A stretch of DNA of 64,000 nt. Source: Pseudisothecium myosuroides. Lineage: Eukaryota; Streptophyta; Bryopsida; Hypnales; Lembophyllaceae. This document shows, in pieces, positions 47,150-59,135 of the stretch. Position 1 is the first letter of the stretch. Every line of letters begins with the position of its first letter. The stretch lies in assembly GCA_951799445.1 (NCBI GenBank), contig OX637289.1, forward strand, positions 10,073,321 through 10,137,320, written 5' to 3'. The translations under genes and the position numbers were made by a program. The notes beneath the pieces were generated by a model. The model was not told where the DNA came from. It made no database searches and saw nothing but the letters and a program-made list of their open reading frames with translations.

Positions 47150-47515
47150 ATGTCCAGTTTATACAAGGGTTTGAAAAAATCTAAGATTCTGCAAGCACCA
47201 ATGGTTTTGGTTGGAGATGTTAGATGTACTCCTTGTTTGATTGGAGATGCTATTTATCCCGTTTGCACTTATTTGATGAAAAATTGGAGGGCCTTCAATG
47301 ATTTACAGGATATTAAAAGGTCTAACAACTCTACAAATACCGGAAGAATTGGGATTGAACAAATGTTTGACACATTGAAGAATAGATGGAGAATTTTGAA
47401 ATTTTGAAATTTTAGAGTTGTCAGAGCTGTTAGAATTACAATAGCTTGTTGTTGATTATACAACTACTATAAAATGTTGAGCCAGCTAGAGTTTCATGTG
47501 GCTAATGCAGATTTT
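47150..47515 (+). pseudogene. PIF/Harbinger transposase C-terminal fragment
   Basis: The plus strand reads CLIGDAIYPVCTYLMK, AFNDLQ, then RIGIEQMFDTLKNRWRILKF, and after a stop VRAVRITIACC and LYNYYKML. This is the usual order in Harbinger (DDE_Tnp_4) transposases: GD..YP, the E of the vER.FG.LK.RW segment, then ACC.LHN. The first part of the catalytic domain is missing and stops are present. Confidence 0.7.
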
Positions 47516-47905
47516 TAAAGAGATCTATTTGTTGAATTTGGGAATGCAAGATTATCATGGCTAGAAAAGGTAAATAAGTGAAACATCAGGGATAAAGATT
47601 TGGACAAAAAAAATTTAGACAATGGTTAGTGAAAAATCCTAATGATAAATAACTACAAATAATATTTCAATTTTTTTCAAGCTTTGAATTCAAATGTAAT
47701 AATATATGTACATGTAAGCATAATAAAAAAAATTCAATGTAATGGAATTTAAAACAGATTCAGCCAAACTCGACTCAAATTCAATCATGAGGGCTAGCTT
47801 GAGCGAATCCTTACCTTTTAGCCCTCATATCCAACGTCACAAGGTCGTGATTGGCTTCATGTAGACGGGTCCCGTGAGCTCACAAGTGATATTCTTATGA
47901 GCAGT

Positions 47906-48110
47906 TTAACTCTTAAAGGACCAAACTGCTTTTTTTTGGCAACATAGCAATTTTGGGTAGGTATTTGTGACTATAAAAATGGATATCTGTTAATAAAATT
48001 TTGAGAGGACTATTTTCCAAGGTGTACGGTGTACCTTCCAAATGCAATAATTTTCAAACCTTTTTGATTCATAGAAAATAAGTTATTTAAGGAAAACACA
48101 TTAGCTTGCT
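47906..48110. mobile_element. TTAA-family element, left end only (copy H)
   Basis: TTAACTCTTAAAGGACCAAA at 47906 is followed by the typical ATTTTGGGTAGGT...TGTGACTA of the family. The match fades by about 48.1 kb. No right end was found. Confidence 0.45.
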
Positions 48111-51102
48111 CATAGGGCAGCATAGGTTGGTGAATTTACATTATAGCCAAATTTTTGATAGGTTGCCCAAAGGGAGAGGGATAGAGGTCAGGGTAGTGGA
48201 GCTTCATTAATGAAGAATGGGTTCTCGCTGTTCAATTTCATGAGCCAGGCCTTGAAGTGGGCCTCATTTATAGCACTACCAAGTTTTGTCAGCTGTTGTT
48301 GTAAGGTATGGTTGAACAAAATAGGGGGAGTCATTCACTCTTCATCATGGCATAAAGTTCAACAGTCAGCTGAAAATGGGCCACAATGAAGCTAGCAAGG
48401 GATAAGGTCCTACCATAGCCTAAACTATGGGTTTAGGAAAATTGTATTTCATAGAAATCAGACCTCGTTCAAGGATTTGACGACAACAACATGAGAATTT
48501 GTAACACCGCAATATTATTCTTTATTCAGCTCTATATGCATTGCATCAAAACTAAAATCAATGACATAATTGTTGTGTGGACTTGAGCAGTAGAAATTTC
48601 AAAAATTGGAGGTTGCATCTTTCACTGAAGTATGACAACAACTAAGCAAAACTTACAAATATGGAACATTTAAATTTGATGGAAAGATTCCCTATCTAAG
48701 TGAAGAATAACAATAATGAAGTATCAAAAAATATAAATTCTAAACATGATCCCATTCAAATTCACACGAAGTTCAAAAAAATATGGAAGAAAATGTTGTC
48801 CCTCACTTCTTGCCAATGACACTCATTACTCCAAAACGATCAACACACAATTCAAAATAAATCCCACAACATTCTTCCAAGTTCACAATTGAAACAACAC
48901 TCTATTAAGACTGGAAACTTAGACTTTAGTATGTTACCAAGGCAGCATGAAGCATCAAGAGTGCAGAAGATCAGAAACTTGGAGGGGCCAGAGCACATCG
49001 ACCCAGAAGCGGACGGACAACAAAGTCTGGAACACGAAGCTTGCAGGCAGCTGGGGAGCGGTTAAGATGGTGTGGAGTAGCATTGATACAGGGACGCCAA
49101 AGCTCCGAAGCAGCAGCCGGGTGGGAAGGGAGAATATCTCCTCTTGGCCTGCAGAGATGGAGGACATCTAATGGACCAACTCAGGGTTGAGGGAGCCGTG
49201 CTATCCAAGCAAGGAAGTAAGGTTGGCGGAGGTTTGGTGGGGCTGAAGCAGCGGCCTGATAGCAATAGTGCAACTTCAGCACCACAACAAAAATTGTGGC
49301 GGCAAGTAGGGCTTCAACCCAGCAAGACCAACGTCTCATCTCCAAGCCAACATTTTTCGACTAAGGTAGATCGTGCCTCTAATAGCAATTAATAGTCTCA
49401 ATTCGTGATAGTGGACCTACAAGAAAATACTATATTAATACACTAGTTCAGTTGCAGATCAGTTCTTCAAACTTTTCACTAAATACAAGGGAGCATCTAT
49501 TGGGCAAACAATTAGGGTGCTGGCATTGTTAAACGTGTCATACCTACGTTCACTGCAAGTCCCATAAGGTATTGCAACATGGCTTGTCAATTCTCTCGCA
49601 GCTAACTACCGTCACCACTTTTACAGGCAAGCTGCAAAGTGCCTGAGGTGGTACAAACGGCGCTAGTTACATCCACTCATTCATATTTTCATCAAAAAAC
49701 GACTGTGGCCTGATTCCGCAGTTGCATGCAATAAAAGATGCCTCAACGAAAATGCCAAGGAGAAAGCGCTTCAAGAAGGGCATCTGGATAAGTTACAACT
49801 TCTCCAAAGACTTTGCACACATCGATGTTGAATAACATGCTTATAAAAATAAAATAGAAAGATGATTAACCTCAGAATCTTGTTGTGTTTACCGCAGCTG
49901 GCAAAGGACGACCTTCCTCCGCGGCGGAGTGAACGACTACAACCAAAGCAAAATGTGATCCTGCAAGCAACCAGCGACCTCTCCCTCATCCATACGAGCT
50001 CCTCCTTTGACATCACCAATGCATAAAAATGTCCTAGTCCAGTGAACGTAATGACTGAAATGATGATTGGTGAACCGGCTCCCGACGTCGTTGAAAGCCA
50101 AGAGTAGTAACAATGTGGACACAGCCGCGACAGTCATTGTGCCAAGGATACTCGTCCAAATCAGAAAAATACCTTGAGTTCTATATGGACAAAGAGACTT
50201 GGCCACCTAAGCTTCTGCACTACAACATTCCCTAAATATCTTACTTGAATATTGAACATATTTAGATGTGCGTGTGTCCTTGAAATATTTATGTAGTGAA
50301 AAATTAGACAATGAGAAGTTTGATGTCAAATTCTAATCACTAAGATGTCAAAAAAAAAATTAAATATTCTTATAATTCGTAACATGTGACTATAGTAAAG
50401 GTGACTCTAAAACCCTTAAAAAATGAGCCATTCTTGATTTTTTACAAAAGGTTATTTTTTCCTAGATATTTTATTCTATTAATTAATGGTAGGTCTAAAT
50501 ATACTCCATTCTAAATGAAATTGCACATAAAGGTAGAATTCCTTTAGTACAACAATATGTTTAAATTTCTCTCTATAATTCTAATTTCTCAATTTATGAA
50601 AGCAATTTATATGGTGGTCAATTACTACGGGGAGTCACCGTACATGTTATAAAATTGTTATATCAAAATTTGTAAATATTTAGTTCCGAGATGTATAATA
50701 ACTAATGGTGGTGGTTTCAAGCAGCGTCTACTTTATGTTGCCTCTCTCTTACAACCAGAATGGGCAAACGAGGAGAGCAACAATTTTGAGAAGAGTCGTC
50801 CTAGTTTGCTACCTCATACACAACAAAGGAATGACATACTCTCCACCAAGGTACATGCCAATTCTTTTAGGTTGCAGCGCATAGAGAAGGTTCAAGCTAG
50901 GGTCATGGATGCAGGCCGCTTCAATGTTGAATATTTTACATTAGCAGGAGGATGCCTATATAAAGGAAATGATAATAGTGATGGAGGGGATTTGAAGAAT
51001 CATGACAGTGTGAAGCATAGATTCTGTAATTCGACATGGTCACGATCAAATTTCACCTTTTTTTAAAAATCCAAAACATTTGTAGGTGTACAGGGTTCTA
51101 CG
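48111..51102. other. Intergenic, no supported gene
   Basis: Two stretches of less AT-rich DNA, 48930-49400 and 49560-50210, carry frames of 70-90 codons on both strands. A minus-strand frame at 50206-49937 would include a hydrophobic segment (TVAAVSTLLLLLAF) but begins with GTG, not ATG. No domain or exon series could be built. The DNA at 50700-51060 may include the 5' part of the piggyBac relic. Confidence 0.35.
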
Positions 51103-52598
51103 ATGCAAATCCGCACTATACCCAGTTTCATGCAATTGTTTTCATTGATTTGGCTCTACACTCTCTTGCGGAAAATAGTGACAAAGAATAATCGATATGC
51201 AACCACAACAGATAAGCATGAAAAAACAAGGGGAGGAGAAGGATGGATGCATTTGACGGTGTTTACTTTGAAGGCATTTTTACTAGCTCACATAGTTATG
51301 CGTTTGAAAAAACAGTCAAATATGGAGACATATTGGAATAAATAAGGTTCTTTTTTTCATTGTCCTTGGATTTCCAAAATTCTATCTAGGGTGCGATTCC
51401 AAGCAAAAAATAGATGTCTACACGTCACAAATTCATCTCACTATGTTTTGGAGAAAGATATGCCTGGCTATAACAAGATGGGACAAGTGTGGTGGTTTGT
51501 ACATGAAATTAGAGACAATTTCAAGCGTGAGTGGTCTTTGGAGAAGTACCTTACGGTGGACAAAATGATGGTACGTTACAAAGGCTTTTATTGCTCCGCT
51601 AGGCAATACATGCCTCAAAAGTCATAAAATGGGGCATTAAGGTTTGGTGCTTGGCGGATTTTATATCTAAATATGTATTCCATTTCCAGCTCTATTGCGG
51701 GGCCAACTATAAAAAAATACAAGAATTACCACCAGTGATTCACGAAGAGGCCAATGCGGCACACAATGTGGTTATGAGACTATTGACTAGCTAAGGGAGA
51801 AAGGGTCATGTAGTTGTCATGGACAACTATTTCTCTAGCATTAGTTTGTTCACAAAGTTAGCAACTCAAGAAATTTTTGCGACTGGTACTATGAGGTGTA
51901 ACCTGGTGGGCCTACCATTAGAATTGAAAACGGTTCAAATTTGGACCAATTCACCTCAAGGTACATTACAATGGACAATGCATGAATCTCGACGCATTGC
52001 GTACATATTGTGGAAAGACATGGTACTTCTTATATCTATTCATGCATTGCCTATCAACTTTTTATGTGTGCTGGTGCCTACGGTTCCACATAGGAATGGA
52101 GCAACAAGGAAAAAAATCCCAATTTTTCTATACATTTAGAGTAAACCACCCATATGAGAGGTGTGGATGTGGCGGACCAACTGAGAGCCTCTTACTCATG
52201 TTAAACTAGATTACACAAATAGTAGCATCAAATTTTCTATTTCTTGTTGGACACAACAGTGGTCAACATGTACATCATCTATTTGGAGACATTGCGTCAA
52301 AGTCGTGAACCGCGGAAATCAATTACTCACCTCCAGTTCAAAGTCTACTTGTGTGATGCTCCTATACAAAATTGGCGTGGGTGGGAAGGTGACGTGGATG
52401 AGGAAGAAGACCACGTCCCCCACATGCCAACTTTGAGTTGCTTGAGGCGTCAATGTCTATTGTGTGGGGACACTAGGTGTAGTTTCTATAGGTGGCTTTG
52501 CAACTATACTTTCTTGTGCTTGAATTGCGGATGCTTTGAAGAATATCACAATGGGCCCCGGAATCACCGCAGCGGCACCTACCAACAAAGCGTATAAG
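51103..52598 (+). pseudogene. piggyBac-type transposase relic
   Basis: The plus strand follows a piggyBac (DDE_Tnp_1_7) transposase from N- to C-terminus with stops and frame slips. The N-terminal part has LTVFTLKAFLLAHIVMRLKK and METYWNK (51241-51342). The first catalytic Asp is in YLTVDKMMVRYKG (about 51550) with the following QYMPQK. After a slip come KWGIKVWCLADF and LYCGANY. The second Asp is in GHVVVMDNYFSS (about 51805), then FATGTMRCNLVGLP. A third acidic segment, RGVDVADQLRASYS (about 52160), precedes LLDTTVVNMYIIYLE. The C-terminal Cys-rich finger has RRQCLLCG and FLCLNCGCFEEYH (52440-52550). All key acidic residues are still readable, but at least one frameshift near 51623 and several stops break it. 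No CCCCTAAAG end was found immediately around it. Confidence 0.85.
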
Positions 52599-54266
52599 GA
52601 GAAATTATCCGCTCACTTTCCCTAATTTTTTCCCTACCCCTTCCATGTTTTTTTTTTGAGTACTAAAAGATCTATACTCTTCCCATTTTTTTCCTTTCCA
52701 ATGTTGCAAAATCCTAGTTAAAATCAACTTGAAATTGTTCATTCAATAATTTCAGACCCTAGAATTTGTGTGGTAATATCAATCTTTAGCCTGCAAGTGC
52801 TCATTTGAATCCCTAGAGTGTGGGTATCCAACCAACTAGAATGGGGGACTGCTTAGGCCTAAACTGATATGATGTAGATTGTTCAGTGTAGGTTCCTGGC
52901 ACGCTGATAGGCCAATACGGGCCGACAAGAGCACCCCATCGGGCTGGCTACACCGCCTGGTACGCCTCTTACGGTGGATTGACCAGGCGCTGACTGTTTG
53001 GATGGCCAGACTGTCCCTAGCTGGGCGGACCTGCCGCATATTCAACAGACCTGTGCGAGCCAATTTGCGGGGCATCCCAACCCAACAGCGCCAAGCGGAG
53101 TTTTCTAGTCAAAGAAGCCTTGATATCGTGAATATTTAGAATTTGTCAGACTTTACTTATATAGAGGACCCAACATTTGAGAGGTACACCAAATACTAAA
53201 ACATACAGAGAAGGCTATGGCCTATTTTGTGGTGCACAATTTTGAGATTTTCAAATTTTTGTTAAGGATGATTTCCAATGATAAAGTACACAATCATGTA
53301 TCATTGTCCTCATTGTTCAAATTTTTTATTGGAACTCTTTGCAATGAGGAATTTGCCAATGGAAAAAGAGCTAATGTACACTACTTTTTCCAAACCTATC
53401 TTCACAATCATGGTGTTTTTTCTATGTTCTAGGAGTGCGATGACTTTCAAATTTTTAGAGCATGTTCCTAAATCATATAGACAATGTAATCCAAGGAGTT
53501 ACAATGAAAATGGAATTGTCTAGATGTAGAATTTGGCACTCTAAGTGCAGCTACCCGGAATTTTGAAGGCGAGAAATAAATAAATCCCAATTTTGAACTG
53601 TTAGATCTCACTCATATCAAAGAATTTGACGATGAAAATTGGTAGGTGAAGCAATAGTGAAGACAAGTTGAAGATCCTATGGTTGGAGTTTCAAAAAAAC
53701 TTGTCATTTATTGCCCACTCCTCACATCCCACAAACATCCCTTTTTTTACTACTTTCTTCAAAACCGCTCCCAAAACCTTTAGTAGTTAATATGAACTAG
53801 GATGATTTATTTGTAATAAAGTTTGAATTATCCTTTAATTACAAGGTGGCTCAATGTAGTGAGTTTTTTTATAATATTGCATGGGGTTATAAGTTGATTG
53901 AAGGTGTTTACTATACAAATTTGGTCTTAAACAAGGGTGGAGTCAATATTTAAAATTACATAAGTTATTGATGAATTGATTAATTATTTGTAAATTTCAA
54001 AGAACAAAATTAAATTGAATGTTATGTTGAGTATTGTTTTTGTTAAACAGAGACCTATTGAACATTATGTCACTTCAAAAGAATTGAAGATTACTACTTT
54101 TTCACATCAAACTTCAAAAATTCATTTTACAAAACTTGATCTCTATATTTCAACATTTCAATTTGTCATTGCAAGTTTATCAATTTTTATGTCTTTATAA
54201 ACCTATTTTGTGATATTTTGGCAAACATTGCTTCCAAGTGAATTTTAAAATGTTTAAATAGTATAC
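52599..54266. other. Intergenic, no supported gene; GC-rich patch
   Basis: A GC-rich patch at 52890-53110 stands out in AT-rich DNA. An 86-codon plus-strand frame crosses it (Arg/Leu/Trp-rich) without a recognisable motif. The rest is AT-rich. Confidence 0.35.
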
Positions 54267-54471
54267 TACCCTACGTGGAGGTCAGATTCGGACATAAATT
54301 AAGTATTCTTTGGGATGTTTGAATTTTTGAAAATATTATAAGTGAAAATTTTGGAAGATTACAAGTGAATTTCTGGAATATTCTAGAATACACCACCTGC
54401 CGAACCCATCTGCACGCCAAAAGTAAAGTTTTTTGGTACTCAGGTGCCGGATCAGACCTTCACATACGGTA
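54267..54471. mobile_element. Short MITE with TACC...GATTCGG ends (copy 3)
   Basis: The left end TACCCTACGTGGAGGTCAGA and the inverse right end TACCGTATGTGAAGGTCTGA bound 205 bp. It belongs to the same family as 1697-1858 and 36513-36780. Confidence 0.6.
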
Positions 54472-55788
54472 TGTACTCTTCTATAATAAAAATTGAAAGT
54501 CTCCTAAGAATTTTAAACTTTTAGATTTTAATTTTTTTAAATTAAAATATAGTGGTTCTTATTGATACTCACACTTCAAAAATTTCAATAATTAATTGTA
54601 AAATTAGATTTTTTCAACAAATTTTAGACATGTTGAAATACAAGTAATATACTAGTATGAAATAAATTTTCAAAATTTTTCAAACAATTTTTTATTTTAT
54701 AAGAACTTAATCAAATTTATTAGTGAAAAAAGCTTTTAATACAAATAGCTTTTTTTCAAGATTCTTTGATAAGTGGAATTACAATTCTTTTGGAAATTTT
54801 TTATAAGAATTTTACAAATTTTGAAATTTCATTAAATGAAATATTACTAACAAAAATATGAATCTAAATTATTTTATTTTATTTATTTAAGTCAATCCAA
54901 AAATCTCCAAATTTTTTTTTAGAAAATCCCATATATATATATAGTATTTTACACACATATTTTATTTACTTTTACAATTATTTATAAATGTTTTAAATAT
55001 TTGAAGTCCTATTTTAGTCAATAATAGTTTCCTCTCTAAAATTTCAAAATTTGTAACATTCTTACAAAAAATTCTAAAAAGAAATTGTCATTCCACGTCC
55101 TAAAGAATCTTGAAAAAAATTTATTTATACTAAATTTTTTTTTACTAATAAATCTGATTTATTTTCTTAAATAGTCAAAAATTGTTTAAATTTTTTTGAA
55201 AATTTATTTTATACAAGTATGTTACTTGTCCACAATACATCCAAATTTGGTTGAAAATCTCTAATTACTCAAGTAGCTATGGGAATATTTGTACGCATAT
55301 AAAACATTTTGAGAGCCAATGTTTTTGAAATATATATTTATAAGTTGATTTTCAAATTAAAAAGAAGAAGTTGTATAATGTAGTAAAATTTTCATATATG
55401 CATTAGTCCATTTAAACTTTTGAAAACTTGTGGCTTCTTCTTGGTGGTGTATGTCACTTTTTAAAGTCCAAACAAGGATGAAAGGGTAAAAATAAATGAC
55501 TCCATAACATCATTCTCCTTAACATTGTTTAATAATCTTTATAGCAGTGAACTACAACGTCTTCAAGATTATGGCCATAAAAAATTGAGTCTAAAGGACT
55601 ATCCAAGCGGTCTAATGCAATGTTCTATTTATTATTCAATACTTGTAGGAAGTCAAAGAAATAGCACTATATTGAAATTCAAGGTGGATATACCTCTATT
55701 TTGATTTTGCACTCAATGATGATTTTTACTCTAAATTTTTAAAAGATCTAACTTGCCAATATTCTTGAATAGTTGACCTAAAAAATTA
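54472..55788. other. Very AT-rich DNA, no gene seen
   Basis: Long runs of A and T with a TATATATATA tract near 54932-54942. No frame of interest and no element ends were recognised. Confidence 0.4.
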
Positions 55789-56454
55789 CTCCCTCCGTCC
55801 CAAAATGATCTTCATGTTGGCCTAATTTTGTTGTCCCAAAATGATTTTCCTATGTGACGTGGAGGAAGAGCCCGCAAAATGAATTTCACCCTAATAAACA
55901 ATTGATCGGACACTTTTTGTCACTTGGGACCATTATGACAAAGACAAGTTGGGCCCAAAGAATCATTTAGTAATTTAAATTATCTGCATGGAAGCTCTTT
56001 GACAATTAGTTAAGCCTTGGATTTGAAGTTATTTACAGGTACATCGGGAGTACCTGCATGGTGGTTTTGTTTTGTTGGTCTGTTGGGTTGGTTGATTATT
56101 GTATCTCAATTGGATTTGAGTTTGCAGACTTCTCGGGCACTTGAGCTGGAGTCTACATTTTTGAGACTAATTGATTTAGTTGATGAGATGGCACTGAGCC
56201 AGTGCGGGAAGATGGACATTGCGGGAACTCAAGAAATGAGTGGCCAACGGTGCTTTTTTAAAATGGACATAAAATCTCACTTTTTCATGCTCTACAACTA
56301 TATTTTGAAAATTAATTTAGAGCTGAAATTTTTAGGAGAATAGGAAAGCATTCAACTCTATTTATAATTCAAAACAAATTTAATTTTTTTATTATTTTCA
56401 AGCTTAATCCAAAACATTTTATCTAACAATAAGATCATTTTGGGACGGAGGGAG
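55789..56454. mobile_element. Stowaway-like MITE with CTCCCTCCGTCCC ends
   Basis: The left end CTCCCTCCGTCCCAAAATG at 55789 and the exact inverse at the right end (to 56454) extend together for 24 bp, flanked by TA (55787-55788 and 56455-56456). This matches the classical Stowaway/mariner terminal motif. The inner 600 bp include a 108-codon frame (56017-56343) without a domain. Non-autonomous. Confidence 0.85.
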
Positions 56455-57612
56455 TATAATATTGATTCATGGCAATAATGAAAACAAGAAGACCTCTAAA
56501 GAAGAAGATAACTACAGGTTGTCGATGGTTCAAACATTTTAATCCTAAAATGGATGTTTATATTGTGGATGAAGATGATGTCTTAAAAATAATATTGCGT
56601 GAAGCACTTTTGGTCTTCAAACACACTATGGACTATTTATTGTAAGGGGTGAAAATTTAGATCAAAATTGGCACACTATAAAGTGTCAATCAATTAGCCA
56701 TATCTCATCTTTGTTGTCCTACCATTTTTTCATTAACCAAGGGCCTACTTAAACCAATATCTTTTTTTTTTTTTTTTGAACAAATGGCAAGAACCATTGC
56801 ATTAAAAAAAAACCACAATACAAATCAACCAAGCCAAAAGAGGCTGGACAATGAAGAGATCAGAGCATACAAAAAAAGAACCAAAAAGGGAACCAACTAA
56901 GTGAAAAGACAAGAAGGGGGCCCCTTCTTGTTCCAAATAACACTACCACCTTCTCTACGGGCAAGAATAGGCGAACTAATCGAGATCAAGTCAAACTTCG
57001 CCCAGATAAGAACATAGTCATGTGGATGTTGTCTGGCTCTAATCTGTACCTTTAGTTGCGCAGCGCCTTCAAAAACTAATATCATTTGGTAAGCTAAAAA
57101 AATCTAGGCAAGATCTAAACACGTTAATTTAGAATTCATTCTTAAATGCTCAATCATCCATCAGGACAATGATAAATGGGTTTAGGAATTAATTCCTAAG
57201 TGCTTTAGGTGACCAAAAGTGTCCCCACATAGTTTGGGAGGTTCAATTCAGCTTTTGTATTAGGGGTCAATTTTAATTCACCAAACTTCATTTTGATATC
57301 TACAACTTTAGGAACTTGTATCTCCTTCATCCAATGTTTGTTTTCAATACAATTTGTTGTATTAGATTTGCCTTGAAGTCTTCTTACTGTGGTAAAATTT
57401 TCATTCCAATCCAAATAGATTTGAATGTGTAGAAGCCATTCAAAGTTCAAAACAACTCATTGTAGAAATGCATGTGGAAAGAGATGAGTGGATAACCAAC
57501 AATCCTTCCCCTTATTTGTTGAAGAATCTTCTACTTACCATTAGAGATGAATAAGGCATCCCCTACAATATTGTGCTCCATTATCTAAGATTACAATGAC
57601 TTCCAACTCCAT
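56455..57612. other. Intergenic, no supported gene
   Basis: An A-rich stretch on the plus strand near 56.8 kb and a region around 57190-57480 show faint resemblance to TTAA-family ends (TTAATTCCTAAGTGC near 57189) but lack a partner end. Short frames on the minus strand have no motifs. Confidence 0.35.
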
Positions 57613-59135
57613 TTAACCCTTTAAGGACCGTGGTCGATTTGGGAGGCGGGCGTAGTTTTTGTATACATTTATGAAAAAGTATTGTTTCATGCCCTCTTCA
57701 AAGATGTAATTTTAGATCAGATTGTATAAATTGGTTCTATGGGTTAGATCCTTGAAGCAAACAAAAAATGAAAGTGATCCAATGGTTCACATCCTTGTAA
57801 TTACTCTTTGAAGATTGATGTGTCGTAAACACCCTTTGACACTAGTTCTAATTAGGGTTTGCTACAATTGGACATAAATTTGAGTATATGGATTGAAAAT
57901 CGACCAAAAACCTCTTGGCTAATTCCTTCGCACATATATGTAGTTGTCTTTTACATGAAATATGCGTTTTTCTTTAAAAACTCCAATATGAAAGGTTAGG
58001 CCATTTCAAGTTTAACCCCTAAAGGACCAACATGCGTTTTTTGGCCGTATAGAAATTTTGGGCAGGTTTGTGTGATTAGAGATTTCCATATTTTAAGCTG
58101 AAATTTTAATAGAAGGTGGGCGCGAGTAATATCTTTCACATGCACTAAATTTCAGGACATTTGGAAATAGGAGTCAAAAGTTATGGCCAAATATGTTACT
58201 TTTTTTCGTAAATGGGCAGTCTGGGCAGCAAGAAAAATTTGGCAAAAATTTGATTTTTTTTTTTAAAATATTTTTTTTCTTGTAGATTATATTTTTGTCT
58301 ATTTGGAAAGCTTTGATTCATTTCATTTGGATTTGTTATGAGAAAGTTATGGACATTCTTGTTTTTCGGGCTGTTAGAGCATCTTCTTGAAAAAAATAAC
58401 TTGTAGGATTCATTTCTAAATGCTTTTTTTGCAATTTAAAAAAAATAAAAATTCTCATGGTTTAGTTTATTTGCTAGAACAATCTCACCATTGGGATTAG
58501 TGTATTTTAATTCCATCTAAAATATATTAATGTTTTAGATTTTCCTTCTATCTCGTACCTACTTCTACTTAATAAATTTTTTAGGAACGATAATTAAGTT
58601 TTTTTGAATATTTTTTTTCCCCTAGACTCTCAACTCAATTCTCCACTATAAAGATTTGAAGCACAAAACTCTGTAGTGCAAAAAATTTTAAGTGAAAAAT
58701 GTTTAAAGTCAAAAAATCTAGTCTCGCAATGTGCTGAAATACTTGTTTTTTCCACTTTAAACGCATATATCTTGCAATCTGAGCGGTCAAAAATTCTGAA
58801 ATCTTTTTCACACATTTTCATCCTAGTTAGGTGTAAGATCCTATGGTTAGATGTGAAAAAAAAACATTTTTCATTTTTTTTTACTCCTTGCTATAGAAAT
58901 GGCAGTTTTGATGGTTTTTTGGCAGAAAAAAGGCCTTGGGCCTTTAGGGGTTAAACAAGCACAACTCACTCAATTTTACACGCATTCTCTTGAAATTGAC
59001 TCTGCTAGGAGTGTATAAAGACACTCTAATTGCGTTCTTCTCTGAGTTTTTTGAAATCAGATGTTCTATGAATAGTTGGAGACAAAAAGGCATGAAATCG
59101 ACCAAAAGGTGGTCGACCGGTCCTTAAAGGGTTAA
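57613..59135. mobile_element. TTAA element of a third subfamily, split by copy J (copy I)
   Basis: It starts TTAACCCTTTAAGGACCGTG and ends CGGTCCTTAAAGGGTTAA. The ends also share GGTCGATTT or GGTCGACC just inside. Copy J is inserted in the middle; without it the element is about 580 bp. Confidence 0.75.
58012..58954. mobile_element. TTAA element nested in copy I (copy J), complete
   Basis: It starts TTAACCCCTAAAGGACCAAC and ends TTGGGCCTTTAGGGGTTAA, 943 bp. The sequence matches copy F in inverse orientation. TTAA is present at both borders. Confidence 0.8.

Noticed and set aside
49937..50206. Minus-strand frame with a hydrophobic segment
   Set aside because: It starts with GTG, has no upstream or downstream exon partner and no family resemblance.
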